From: Symsagittifera roscoffensis
Taxonomy: Eukaryota > Xenacoelomorpha > Acoela > Convolutidae
Assembly (NCBI RefSeq): GCF_963678635.1
Contig: NC_087067.1
Span: 34,200,401 to 34,264,400, forward strand
DNA length: 64,000 bases
Direction of reading: 5' to 3'
Shown: piece by piece, positions 48,736 to 59,289 of the stretch
Numbering within the stretch: position 1 is the first letter of the stretch
Layout: each line of letters opens with the position of its first letter
Notes under the pieces: generated by a model
What the model saw: the letters and a program-made list of their open reading frames with translations, nothing else
Database searches by the model: none
Told to the model about the DNA's origin: nothing
Position numbers and translations under genes: made by a program

Positions 48736-49298
48736 TTGATACCAACAAATAGTTATAGCTTTGTAATGCAAAATAAAACTTGTTATAACAAGGTTTGTTG
48801 TAATGGTACGGTTTTTTTGTAAAGTCAAAAATTGCTTATCTCGTTGAGGTTAAGCAGTCAAATGATTTATGGTTGTTAATGTTCCCAGAAAATGTACAGC
48901 TTTTTTGTGAGATGAGAAATGACCAGTTTCTGTACATAAAGCACAGAACACTAAGTTAGAAAATCTTTATACAAATTCTACCAAGATTAAAGTCCTTTAT
49001 TGGATATGGCTACTACCTTGTTTGGTCCTGCAGGAGGCTCTTTTGATCCGTTAACTGGGTATTTTTAGTGTATTTTGGTTCCGAAGTTAATAAAAAAAAG
49101 ACAATAATAAAAAATAGGAACCATTTAGAGTGAAATGCGATTGAAGTTTCATTTTTTTTTGGATAATCCAACTCAGCATCTCAGTTTTCTGTACATAGTT
49201 CCAAACTCAGCCAATTGACAGTTGAAAAAAAATAAAGAACGCAAGGAAACAAAAAAAACTGACTTCTTAAAAAACAATTAATAATTGCGAAGAGAAAA

Positions 49299-50770
49299 CA
49301 CAAGTTAGAGGCATGCCGAGCAGAGATAGAAATGCTGCTCGAGTACGACATGATAGAACCATCAAAGTCGCCCTGGTCGTGTGGCGTCGTCATGGGTAAG
49401 AAGAAAGGAGGACAATTGCGATTTTGTTGCGAACTTGGTAACCTCAACGCGATGACCATGAAGTATGCCTATCCCACACATAGAAGAGAGCCTATCGAAA
49501 CTTGGAGATGCCAAGTTTTTAACCACGTAGGATCTGTGTTCTGCCTTCTGACAGGTTCCCCTACGGAAACAGGATAGGAAGAAGACCGGTTTTGTGCGAC
49601 GGTGATTTTTCAAAGACTCGTGGCTCAGGCCTTGACTAACATCACAGAGAAGTATGGGAAGCCCGTGATGTGCTGGGTAGATGACGTAGTGATATCAACA
49701 CCCACATTGACTGACTATATTGACAGATTTGATGAAGTTTTCGATTGCATGGAGAGAGCTGGCTTGAACTGCAGGCCCTCAAAATGCGTAATCCTTGGGG
49801 ACTCGATAAAGTAGCAGGGAAGAATGGTGGATAAGCATAGCGGGAGTCCATTTTAACATAGAAGGCTCCCAGAAAAGACAGCTTCCTAGAGTTTTTCTCG
49901 AGAATTGATAAAACGACACGCATAAAAAAAGACACCCAACGCAGCAGCTAATGCGCAACAAAGGAAAGAATTTCGAGTGGAATGGACGAGCTCAGGAAGC
50001 CTACGAGATCATGAAGCATGAGTTGTGGGAGGCAATAGTGCTAGGCATGCCCGCAGAAAAAGGCATGTATGTTGTCGTCACAGATGCCTCAGTAGTTGAA
50101 ATCTCTGGAGTACCGCATCAGGAACACGAATGGTAGGGAGAACTGTGGCTGTAAGGTACTGAGCGATACCAAAATTATGTATGCTGCGCCAAAAGCAGAA
50201 TTAATTGCCGTAGTCACGTTCCATGAGAAATATAGCGCCTCTTTAGGTACGCTCCGAGTAGATAACCGAGCCTGATCCTGGTTGAAGACGTACTCGATGA
50301 ACCAGAGAATCATTGGTCGTCGGATAGTCTGACTAGATGGCTATGTTTTGGTAATCGAGCACAACATTCGTGATAAGCACCAGAATTCTGACAAACTCAG
50401 CAAAAAAGTGTTTTATGAGAGATTGGAACACAAGCAAGACAATCAGGTGAAGACAAATTAAGGATTCTCGTTTTTGGACAAAGACACCTATTATCTATTT
50501 CCTTTGACGAGATTGCTCGATAAATCAGTGTACAACATACCGGTACACCCTGAATTACTGGTGGAAAAGGCGGCCGAGAGACAGAGCCTATCCAAAAAAA
50601 GACCCGGTCCCATTGGATTATTACGTTCGAACTTGGTTCAACAGGAGGTGACACCCATGAACATAAACAGCCTCTCATCTCTGGCCAAATTGATGGAAGT
50701 CAAACTTGAAGTTTTGCGGATGCTGGGTGCATTGTTAAAAAGAGATGTAACCAGAGATGATTCTGAATGA
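49299..50770 (+). pseudogene. pol: Decayed Ty3/gypsy pol (RT-RNase H), plus strand
   Basis: RT pieces: MLLEYDMIEPSKSPWSCGVV with KKKGGQLRFC (49332 onward), then ALTNITEKYGKPVMCWVDDV carrying the VDD active site (49.63-49.69 kb). RNase H: MYVVVTDASVVEISGV near 50.07 kb. A post-RNase H linker lies at 50474-50770. The palm block between 49.57 and 49.60 kb is deleted, and many stops and frameshifts are present. The wording differs from the RT of the large element, so this is another lineage. GC content is higher than the flanks, suggesting younger or different-origin sequence. No LTRs were found for it. Confidence 0.85.
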
Positions 50771-51382
50771 ACGGCAACGATAACATCGCTAGCGGTCAGC
50801 GACAAAAATTGAATAAAAACATTAAAACTTCAGGATAAGGAAAACTAAAAGGATTGCGGGCAGTAATTCAGCAATTAATCTCCTCAATTTTCCGAAGCGT
50901 TTGGATAAAGAAATTGTGAAATACAGGGAAAGAAGGGTACGAGATTCAAACAAAAGCAGTCTTTTTGAGGCGCATGATTAAACACTGGGTTCAATACAAA
51001 CACTCTAAACAAGAAAAGTTTCCGGGAAGTGGGTCAAAGAAGGGAACGGAGACACAAATTGACAAAAACTGGTGGATAAGGTTTTTTTCCGAGGAGTTTA
51101 GGTAGATGAGTAGTTCAAATGCGTCAGTCTCTGCCATTTAGACGTTCTCGATGGGTGATTCACCTACAGAAATAGTCTAAAATGCGTCTCTGTCAGGAGT
51201 TTTCTGTCAGGCAAACAGCAAGTGTTGTATTAACAGCAAAAAATGTGTTGTAAAACGCAGCAAAACTTAAAAAAAGCAGAAAAAAAATGTTTCAAAAACT
51301 TTTTGATATCAAAAAAAAGTTTTTTTTTGTACACGATGCCGAAAAACTGCCTTTTCTTGACTCATCCGACCTGTTTTCTTAA
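50771..51382. other. Non-coding interval after the pol relic
   Basis: Probably the decayed downstream part of the pol relic at first (to about 51.0 kb); no ORF or motif is recognisable. Confidence 0.35.
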
Positions 51383-51500
51383 TATTGCGAGGTCAAACTG
51401 CTTCTTTTGTGAACTGTAAGCGGATTCCGCAAAAAGGACACTCCCTTTGTTCTTTCTTTGTCTTTTCATTCTCTTTGATCGTTAAAAATTTCTAGAATCT
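51383..51500 (+). repeat. Left-end fragment of the inverted-repeat element family
   Basis: Begins ATTGCGAGGTCAAACTG, similar to the left terminus TACGAGGCCAAACTG at 8697, followed by GTAAGCGGATTCCGCAA. Confidence 0.5.
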
Positions 51501-52137
51501 AGAAACATACAGACATGAAATCGTCGTCTATCCATTGCGCAGTTGGATGATTCAATTTCGCGAGAAAAAAACTAGGTGTATCAAAGAGAAACTTTGAAAA
51601 GGGTCAGTTAGCTCTTTGAAACCGAGAAAAGACCCTCTTTTTGAAAATAGCCCTCGCTTAAAGAAAAAAAGTCTTTGAGACCATTTTCAAGATCAAATAA
51701 ACAAAACCACACAATTAACTTAGCAAAAGATTGCTTTGTCATTAACCCCTAACAAAGCGTTAACTGCCAACATAAAAAATTGTTTCGAAAATCAGTTAAA
51801 AAATATATAACCAATTACTAATAAAATCTCAGCTTGGTTGCAACACCTTGAAATGAGAAAATTTACCAATGGCAACTCTTTAATCAGTGATAAACCAGCT
51901 CTTATCTGAAAATGAAGTCGCAAAAGGTACCCAAAACAAATCATCAAAACTTCCGCAAATTTTTCAACTTTTGTCCAGCCAATTCTTCGCTTTTTGTTGT
52001 TTTTTTTTCAAAAAAACATGCTCTCAAATAGAAAAATGATTGAAATCTAGAAAATTACACACTTTCTGATAAAAAAACTTTGAACCGAAAAGCAATGGAT
52101 TAGACTGCTTGATTTAAAAGAGTTTATGTCCGGCGTG

Positions 52138-52275
52138 GCTCACTCAAAGAGTAATTTCAGATAAGGTACGCCATCTGTTCGTCATGCTATTTTATTCTTG
52201 GTCGAATAGATTCGTGTAACTTCTTAGTCCAACACAAATCTTAATCTTACTCTTATATCTCCTAGTCCACGTATA
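52138..52275 (-). repeat. Diverged LTR fragment (copy A)
   Basis: GGCTCACTCAAAGAGTAATT and the following ~130 bp match the LTR part at 3295-3430, with many changes. The same fragment is at 54181-54318 in copy B. It shows an older insertion of the same LTR family. Confidence 0.65.
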
Positions 52276-52338
52276 TCTAGTGTTTATTGGTGTTTCGAAG
52301 CTGGATATCAGGAACGGTTCTGAAGAAGAGCAACAGCA

Positions 52339-52880
52339 TTACGAACCCTAACTATGCACTGGATAGGAGCACAATTTTGTGTCTGTATGTTCCTGGATTC
52401 CAGAGACAATCTTAAAAATACGCTCCAGAACGTAAGTGGATTCCACCAAGAAAGTTTCAGTGAATTCCGCATACATATACCTGTAACGCAAATTTTGTCG
52501 GCACATTTGTTTTTTTGCGGATTCCGCAACAAGCAAATATAGCTAGTTGTTCTGGATTCCACAAGTGTTAGTGGATTCCGCAAAGTGTAAATAGAATCCG
52601 CAAAAAGTAAATGGAATCCGCAATGTAAGTGGAATCCGCAAAAATTGTATGCGGAATCCGCGAAAAATAAGCGAATTTCGCTAATTGTACGTGGATTCGG
52701 CTTTTTTGTTTTTTACTGAACTTGCAAATGAACAATTAAAAGCTAGTGTTGAAATATTTGGTTTATTATTTATAGGAACGCGCAATTTGAACGCAAAAGG
52801 ACCTATACATTTGTCAGCGGAATCCACAAACGAATCTTAAAGCATTGGTTAACTATGCGGATGTCAAATCTTTCGTTTTG
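52339..52880 (-). repeat. Inverted-repeat element fragment (copy A)
   Basis: In reverse orientation relative to 8697-10224, it starts ATTACGAACC and has TGTTCCTGGATTCCAGAGAC. It then shows ten or so GGAATCCGCAA-type repeats and a piece matching 9.78-9.86 kb (CATTGGTTAAC). ORFs here (52583-52308 and overlapping ones) are by-products. Confidence 0.6.
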
Positions 52881-52899
52881 GTTTGAAATGGTTTTGAAA

Positions 52900-53150
52900 T
52901 GGCTGTTCAGGGTTTGAAATGGCAGTCCATGTTTGATATGGGAGCAGTAAAGTCACTAATCAGTATTTCAGATGAGATGGTTCAGTTATGGGTAAGAAAT
53001 CATCATCAGTATTTGAGATGATATGGTTCGGTTTGAAATGGTAGCTAAGTCCCTCATCAGTATTTGAGATGAGATGATTCAGAACATATCATCGCACTCA
53101 TCAGTCCTCGAGATGAGATGGTTCAGTTGGATCAGAAATTATCATCGGTC
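52900..53150. repeat. Minisatellite with GAGATGAGATGGTTCAG core (copy A)
   Basis: Several 45-75 bp units contain CAGTATTTGAGATGAGATGG. Copy B has the same at about 54.94-55.25 kb with one more unit of 54 bp, so the array changed length after the duplication. Confidence 0.7.
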
Positions 53151-53394
53151 GGATCGATAAAGGACGGATTGATTGTATTTTTTGAAAACTGAACTGAGAT
53201 GTCCTCTGAAAACTGGATTAAAAATCCTCGTTTATTTAAAACTGAAAAGAAAAACTTATAAAAGCTACAAGCGGTAACTGAAAAACACAGAACAGAAAGT
53301 AAAATATTGTTTTTAAATATTGTTGAGCAATTGGATCTTTTTCTCTGTTCTTTCCGAATCCATTTCCTCGACATCTCCACTTTCGAGAAAACAT

Positions 53395-53571
53395 CAGTGT
53401 TGTCTCAATGGCTCACTATGATATTCATACTTTGGTGTTTTTGTTGAAATAATTGTCTCCTCGGCTGTTTTGGCTGTTTCTGAATCCTTTCCCTCGAAAT
53501 CTCCCTCCTCGACAAAGTTTATCTGTTGTCCCAATAGCTCACTATGGTTTTCGTAGTCTGGAGTGTTTGTC
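53395..53571 (-). pseudogene. Duplicated 3' end of the Artemis-like pseudogene
   Basis: Identical, apart from a base or two, to 55492-55668, the C-terminal repeat part of the pseudogene. It lacks everything upstream, because the duplication breakpoint is inside the coding region. Confidence 0.7.
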
Positions 53572-54180
53572 TATCCATTGCGCAGTTGGATGATTCAATT
53601 TCGCGAGAAAAAAACTAGGTGTATCAAAGAGAAACTTTGAAAAGGGTCAGTTAGCTCTTTGTAACCGAGAAAAGACCCTCTTTTTGAAAATAGCCCTCGC
53701 TTAAAGAAAAAAAGTCTTTGAGACCATTTTCAAGATCAAATAAACAAAACCACACAATTAACTTAGCAAAAGATTGCTTTGTCATTAACCCCTAACAAAG
53801 CGTTAACTGCCAACATAAAAAATTGTTTCGAAAATCAGTTAAAAAATATATAACCAATTACTAATAAAATCTCAGCTTGGTTGCAACACCTTGAAATGAG
53901 AAAATTTACCAATGGCAACTCTTTAATCAGTGATAAACCAGCTCTTATCTGAAAATGAAGTCGCAAAAGGTACCCAAAACAAATCATCAAAACTTCCGCA
54001 AATTTTTCAACTTTTGTCCAGCCAATTCTTCGCTTTTTGTTGTTTTTTTTTTCAAAAAAACATGCTCTCAAATAGAAAAATGATTGAAATCTAGAAAATT
54101 ACACACTTTCTGATAAAAAAACTTTGAACCGAAAAGCAATGGATTAGACTGCTTGATTTAAAAGAGTTTATGTCCGGCGT

Positions 54181-54318
54181 GGCTCACTCAAAGAGTAATT
54201 TCAGATAAGGTACGCCATCTGTTCGTCATGCTATTTTATTCTTGGTCGAATAGATTCGTGTAACTTCTTAGTCCAACACAAATCTTAATCTTACTCTTAT
54301 ATCTCCTAGTCCACGTAT
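54181..54318 (-). repeat. Diverged LTR fragment (copy B)
   Basis: Duplicate of 52138-52275. Confidence 0.65.
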
Positions 54319-54381
54319 ATCTAGTGTTTATTGGTGTTTCGAAGCTGGATATCAGGAACGGTTCTGAAGAAGAGCAACAGC

Positions 54382-54923
54382 ATTACGAACCCTAACTATG
54401 CACTGGATAGGAGCACAATTTTGTGTCTGTATGTTCCTGGATTCCAGAGACAATCTTAAAAATACGCTCCAGAACGTAAGTGGATTCCACCAAGAAAGTT
54501 TCAGTGAATTCCGCATACATATACCTGTAACGCAAATTTTGTCGGCACATTTGTTTTTTTGCGGATTCCGCAACAAGCAAATATAGCTAGTTGTTCTGGA
54601 TTCCACAAGTGTTAGTGGATTCCGCAAAGTGTAAATAGAATCCGCAAAAAGTAAATGGAATCCGCAATGTAAGTGGAATCCGCAAAAATTGTATGCGGAA
54701 TCCGCGAAAAATAAGCGAATTTCGCTAATTGTACGTGGATTCGGCTTTTTTGTTTTTTACTGAACTTGCAAATGAACAATTAAAAGCTAGTGTTGAAATA
54801 TTTGGTTTATTATTTATAGGAACGCGCAATTTGAACGCAAAAGGACCTATACATTTGTCAGCGGAATCCACAAACGAATCTTAAAGCATTGGTTAACTAT
54901 GCGGATGTCAAATCTTTCGTTTT
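54382..54923 (-). repeat. Inverted-repeat element fragment (copy B)
   Basis: Duplicate of 52339-52880. Confidence 0.6.
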
Positions 54924-55490
54924 GGTTTGAAATGGTTTTGAAATGGCTGTTCAGGGTTTGAAATGGCAGTCCATGTTTGATATGGGAGCAGTAAAGTCAC
55001 TAATCAGTATTTCAGATGAGATGGTTCAGTTATGGGTAAGAAATCATCATCAGTATTTGAGATGATATGGTTCGGTTTGAAATGGTAGCTAAGTCCCTCA
55101 TCAGTATTTGAGATGAGATGATTCAGAACATATCATCGCACTCATCAGTCCTCGAGATGAGATGGTTCAGTTGGATCAGAAGTTATCATCGCACTAATCA
55201 GTTTGTGAGATGAGATGGTTCAGTTGGATCAGAAATTATCATCGGTCGGATCGATAAAGGACGGATTGATTGTATTTTTTGAAAACTGAACTGAGATGTC
55301 CTCTGAAAACTGGATTAAAAATCCTCGTTTATTTAAAACTGAAAAGAAAAACTTATAAAAGCTACAAGCGGTAACTGAAAAACACAGAACAGAAAGTAAA
55401 ATATTGTTTTTAAATATTGTTGAGCAATTGGATCTTTTTCTCTGTTCTTTCCGAATCCATTTCCTCGACATCTCCACTTTCGAGAAAACA

Positions 55491-56759
55491 TCAGTTTTGT
55501 CTCAATGGCTCACTATGATATTCATACTTTGGTGTTTTTGTTGAAATAATTGTCTCCTCGGCTGTTTTGGCTGTTTCTGAATCCTTTCCCTCGAAATCTC
55601 CCTCCTCGACAAAGTTTATCTGTTGTCCCAATAGCTCACTATGGTTTTCGTAGTCTGGAGTGTTTGTCGAAATTTTCTCCAGATAAAGGTTGCGTTTACC
55701 TCTTTTATTGAACTTAAACTTCTCTTTCCACAATTTTGTACTCGAGTCGTTTGACGTGTTTGAATTCTGATGATTGAGCGTATTTAAAATAAAAGCTTTC
55801 ACAGAGTCAAGTGGAGTAATCTTATCCGGACAGACGAAGAGTGTTATACTTTCGAACTGCAGACTCAAAAAAAATGAATTTTTTCATCAGCTTCAGAATG
55901 CGAAGAATAACAGCACCGAATGTCTCTCTCAGACACTGCTTTAACCAGTCTCCCAGGCATTATTTTCCTTTTAGTGAAGAATATTGCGGTTGGAATGATT
56001 GTAAGCACTTCTGGACTTGGGATGCCCGGCTTGCAAGGCAGTTGTAAGTTCGCAGACGCAGACGACGGCTTGCAGAAATGGATTTTGGTACTTTCATTAT
56101 CTATGGTGAGCCAATTTAGAAATGACGGAACAAGTTTGTACCGTTGTTACTAACATAATGAAACTTGAACTTTCGTGTTGAATCTAAGTGCAAGCTCTTT
56201 CATCGAAAACTCACAACCGTAGCAAGTTTTGTTAGAAAAATGGGCTACATAATTTTGAAATTAACAGAGCCATGCGGACACGGCTTGAAAGATGGCTGAA
56301 ATACAGCTCTCTCTACAAGGTATGAAATTGAAATCTGTTTTGCAAAACGTTGTGTCGATGAAAGTTTTATCAAAATTATGAACAACAGCTTCATGTAAAT
56401 TGTCGAAAAAATGATTGATTCGCCTCGTTTGACCAACTTACCATATGAAATTGCCAGAAAAAAAGACAGTAACCTCTAGGAATGAGAGTGACAGTTAGGG
56501 CATGAGTCTCGTGCCCTTAGGATAAATTATATATGGAGTTAAATGAATATAAAGCACTCAACAAAGCAGCCGAAAACTTATGACAATAAATAAAGTTATA
56601 GTGTTTTAACCTTTCGAAGAGCTCAGGCTCATTAAGGTCCTCAATGTGATCTGTATCACAGTGCGAAAGAAAATAAACTGTAGATTTGAGGTTCTCACCA
56701 TTGAAGCAATCAATTGAAATTCCAGGAAATTCTGATATTGGACCGGGAAATTCTGACAT
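55491..56759 (-). pseudogene. DCLRE1C: Artemis/SNM1C-like nuclease pseudogene
   Basis: The start (MSEFPGPISEFPGISIDCFN) and the segment VYFLSHCDTDHIEDL match the N-terminus of Artemis-type metallo-beta-lactamase/beta-CASP nucleases. Further along one frame come KTFIDTTFCKTDFNFIPCRE (56.36-56.30 kb), NYVAHFSNKTCYGCEF, and TIIPTAIFFTKRKIMPGRLV (56.0 kb), colinear with the beta-CASP part, up to FVCPDKITPLDSVKAF (55.81 kb). Breaks: the stretch with the second and third metal-binding motifs (~75 residues, after 56.56 kb) is missing. TAA lies at ~56.26 kb, TAG-TAA at ~56.15 kb, and a homopolymer frameshift at ~55.87 kb. The first motif reads H-C-D-T-D-H, with Asp where Artemis has His. The C-terminal 55 codons hold two related ~34-aa repeats. 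No introns are needed after 56.42 kb. Artemis trims DNA ends in non-homologous end joining; this copy cannot. Confidence 0.7.
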
Positions 56760-56859
56760 AATTATAGAAGGGAAAAGAAGGTATGACCAGTGGTTTAAAA
56801 AAATGAGGATTGAAGACACATATCTAAAATTTTTAAGAAAAGAGAAGACTACCACATTT

Positions 56860-57195
56860 TGATCGTCATGAGCCCGTTTTGAGGGTAAGCATCTTTCATT
56901 GGTTAAATTAAGATAATTAAGATTACACGATTGGATCCCAAAAACAATAACAATTAGCTTCAGTAAAGCCTACTTTCTCAAGTCAAGAAGAAAAACATGG
57001 GAATTTTTATTTCCATAACTATCAATTTTTGTAATTGTATCTATTTTAAACTACTATGTAACACCAATAAAACATAACTATGAGGCAATAAATTAAAAGG
57101 TAATACAGTTTCAACAGTTTTAGAGGAGAGAAAAATGAGACTGACTGATCGATTGACTGATGTGAGGGCACCAGTGACGTCTTTTGATCATTGCG
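56860..57195. other. Non-coding interval
   Basis: AT-rich; no gene or repeat recognised upstream of the pseudogene start. Confidence 0.4.
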
Positions 57196-57199
57196 CTCT

Positions 57200-57840
57200 G
57201 ATTAATCCGGACCTTGCATACTACTGACTGAGGGCAATTGTTTGCACTAAAAAATTTCTAATATATTGGTCAAAAATTATTGTAGTAAAATGTTTTGAGA
57301 TTTGAGATTTTGAAAGTTACTGATAACCTGACTGTGTGGGTGATCAGGCACCACTAATGAAAAATTGACTACGACAGCGCCATTTGCACTAAAAAAAGTT
57401 TTCTAACGAACTAGTCGTAAAATATTTAGTATTTGAGACACATAGTCGTCAAATTTTGAGATTCGAGATTTTGAAACCTACTGATAACCTGGTAGGCATT
57501 AGTCAATTATCCTGCATTATCGGCGTTTGTCTGGTATACAATTAGTCCCCTAGTGCTCCCAACGCTACAAAAAAAACAGTTTTCACTAAAAACAATTTCT
57601 CTTAAACTAGTCATAAAATAACTTAGTATTTGGGACACACAGTGGTAATATTTTGAGATTTTTAAACTGGCTGATAACCTGGTAGGCATTAGTCAATTAG
57701 TCTGCATTAGTCGTCAATAGTCTGGTACACAATTAGTCCCCTTGTGCCCCAAACGCCACTAAAAACAAATTTCACTAAAAACAGTTTCTAACAAACTAGT
57801 CACAAACCATTATAGTAATTTATTTTGAGATTTTGAACCT
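57200..57840. repeat. ~160-190 bp tandem repeat, 3-4 units
   Basis: GATAACCTGGTAGGCATTAG and CACTAAAAACAGTTTCTAAC recur with GATAACCTG near 57322, 57484 and 57671. Units also share AGTCTGGTACACAATTAGTC. No coding. Confidence 0.75.
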
Positions 57841-57870
57841 TTAAAAGAATGGTCCGACACCAGGCTGGGA

Positions 57871-58291
57871 TTACCCAGCGGCTGTGCCGCGTCCTCGGCC
57901 TCGACCCCGGCCTGGCGGGTTTGCAGTCCCGGCGACTGGCGGCACTGCTCGTTCGCGACTGCGCCCACGCCCGCTTGCTCAATTATTGGGCGGAGTGTCG
58001 TCACCACTGTCGCTGGATGAGTCGACGACTCGGCCATCCCAGGCCACAGCGTGCCCGCGACCGCGACCCCGCACGTTGGAAAACGCAAGAGCGTCCGAGG
58101 CATTGCTCTCCTTTTCGTCACTGCCCGAGAGCAGATCAAAGTCGGAGACACTCCTCAACTACTCCGGTTCCGACTCCGACTCCGAGTCCGAGTCTTGGTA
58201 GGGCACCACTGTCTCCACTTTTTTTTGATCGCTCGCATCCTCATCCTCATCCTCATTTGTTGCCTCCTCATCCTCTTCCGTGTCAGATGAA
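57871..58291 (-). pseudogene. GC-rich acidic and RG-rich coding remnant
   Basis: After an acceptor TTTTATTTAG at 58292 one frame encodes SSDTEEDEEATNEDEDEDED, then SDSESESEPE and a TAG (58159-58161). The same frame continues with coding-like codons (SDFDLLSGSDEKES, GRGRGHAVAWDGR, SSSDSGDD). A TGA follows at 57979-57981, then GRGRGRGRG and a final TAA at 57871. Codon third positions are G/C-rich, unlike the neighbourhood. Either the gene ends at the first TAG and the rest is decayed, or the stops are recent. Acid-plus-RG composition occurs in nuclear RNA- or DNA-binding proteins and in piggyBac-transposase N-termini; no domain confirms either. The opposite-strand ORFs at 57849-58295 are shadows. 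Confidence 0.45.
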
Positions 58292-58678
58292 CTAAATAAA
58301 ATCAAAACATGATCGATGTGGATGAAGTGTGGGATGTTCTTTTGTTAGAAGCTCATCTTGCACCTTCCGCCAGCAGATAAAGTACATCTTGTGCCTAACA
58401 TCCGCATCATGGATCTAATATAACTTTCATCTAATTTCACAGCAGATCGCACAATATTCACCGTCTGTTTGTGGTTGATTTGTGTTTTCTGGAATTCAGT
58501 AATTCGGTTAGTTACTCAGACTGCATGCTAAACCAGAATCATATATTACAAATTACAGAAAAAAACGGTTTTTATAATGTCACTGAATAAATCCAGACAT
58601 TTTGTACACATTCATTGAAAAAACTGTACAGATCAGATTATATATTATACGAATTTGGTAATAGGAAGTCTTCAGGAC

Positions 58679-58798
58679 CTTTTTGACTGATATTTGGGCA
58701 GGCAATGCTCCCACTGGCAATACGCCGCATGATCCACGAGGGTTTTGGAAGAGACTGCCTATCTCTTTTTTATTCGCCAGCTTTTCCTTAGTTCTTGG
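58679..58798 (-). CDS. Exon-like segment, 40 codons
   Basis: Bounded by acceptor GTATTTTAAG and donor AAG/GTCCTG, exactly 120 nt and open in phase 0. It starts PRTKEKLANKKEIGSLFQNP and ends ALPAQISVKK. Probably a 3' exon of the gene whose JmjC-like part lies at 59.3-60.1 kb, by orientation and position only. Function unknown. Confidence 0.4.
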
Positions 58799-58811
58799 CT
58801 TAAAATACAAA

Positions 58812-59004
58812 ATTATCTAGTTTAGCATGAGAGGTTAAACTGAGTTTTTGGGATGAATGAAGCATTTCAGTACACGGAATGACGAAACGCAACTTTTGGG
58901 ATCAATTGAGTATTTCTTCATATGCGATTTAACTGGGTGCAGTTTTTGGAATATTGAAGTAAGTATTTCATTATTTGGGCTGAAATTCGGCCAGAAGTAA
59001 ATAC
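58812..59004. other. Presumed intron
   Basis: AT-rich interval between two exon-like segments; repeats of GTATTTCA-like words, nothing else. Confidence 0.3.
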
Positions 59005-59107
59005 GTAAAATATTCTGGCAAGGCGGTCAACTAAGGCTTTGTTGTGCGCCTTCAGAATTCTCCAGACCTCCTCCAGATCTTCTGATTCTTGCTGCGGTAT
59101 CGTGTCT
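59005..59107 (-). CDS. Exon-like segment with amphipathic helix
   Basis: 103 nt between acceptor AACACCAG and donor TAC/GTATTT. Open frame DTIPQQESEDLEEVWRILKA continuing HNKALVDRLARIFY, acidic then amphipathic. It lies 3' of the JmjC-like exons on the same strand and would follow them in the mRNA. Confidence 0.45.
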
Positions 59108-59289
59108 CTGGTGTTATAAAAATATCTTTTTCTATTTTCGTTTATTTTGACAAAAATGTATCAGTTTAATCTTTGATACTAACCACAGATGCACCATAAT
59201 CTCATTCAGAGCCAATATCGGGAAAGCAGGGTAGCAGCTGCTGAAGGGCTCATCGACTTTCCGGTCATGTCGGTAAGCTTTAGCAGCCG

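Larger units (their letters stand above)
36700..49270. repeat. Irregular tandem array of a ~2-kb repeat family
   Basis: A set of landmarks recurs in fixed order: GCGGGTCCGAGGTCATCGC; AAGCCGAC...CAAATCGTAA; a tRNA-like head; CGTTGCGATACAGCAGTGAA; TCCGGATACTCGAAATCAGC; GGATCATTAGGT; CAAATCAAGAGGTTTAAA. The first landmark is at 36701, 40234, 42246 and 47838. The 40234-42246 unit (2.01 kb) is the cleanest. The 36.7-40.2 kb unit is longer because of an internal 485-bp duplication and an extra segment. A partial unit fills 44.40-45.33 kb. A fragment lies at 16670-17345. No coding potential; units differ by many substitutions and indels. Confidence 0.75.
51529..53571. repeat. Tandem duplication, copy A (2043 bp)
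   Basis: Nearly identical to 53572-55668, with only a handful of single-base differences (for example CTTTGAAACC versus CTTTGTAACC, CAGTGTTG versus CAGTTTTG). It contains an LTR-like fragment, an inverted-repeat element fragment, a pentamer-rich minisatellite and the 3' end of the Artemis-like pseudogene. Confidence 0.95.
53572..55668. repeat. Tandem duplication, copy B (2097 bp)
   Basis: Same as copy A plus one 54-bp extra minisatellite unit near 55.18-55.23 kb. Junctions share GTC (51526-51528, 53569-53571, 55666-55668). The right end of B continues into the Artemis-like pseudogene, so B is the original and A the added copy. Confidence 0.95.

Noticed and set aside
52308-52583. ORFs duplicated at 54352-54627, looking conserved because both copies are identical
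   Set aside because: Identity comes from the recent 2-kb duplication; the sequence is the subterminal repeat of a transposon fragment.
53132-53380. 82-codon ORF repeated at 55229-55477
   Set aside because: Overlaps the degenerate C-terminal repeat of the Artemis-like pseudogene in another frame and the minisatellite.
55920-56153. Plus-strand exon with acceptor CTCTCTCAG and donor GTAAGT encoding a hydrophobic stretch
   Set aside because: The opposite strand reads colinearly with the beta-CASP part of Artemis, which explains the open frame.
55491-56759. Alternative genetic code (TAA/TAG as Gln) to explain in-frame stops
   Set aside because: The stops also include TGA elsewhere. Sites compared between element copies show ordinary sense codons mutated to stops, and host exons end in normal TAG/TAA/TGA.
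57849-58295. Plus-strand 148-codon Arg/Pro/His-rich ORF and the minus-strand ORF 58151-57810
   Set aside because: Both are GC-rich shadows of the acidic/RG frame, which has the better codon pattern and a splice acceptor.
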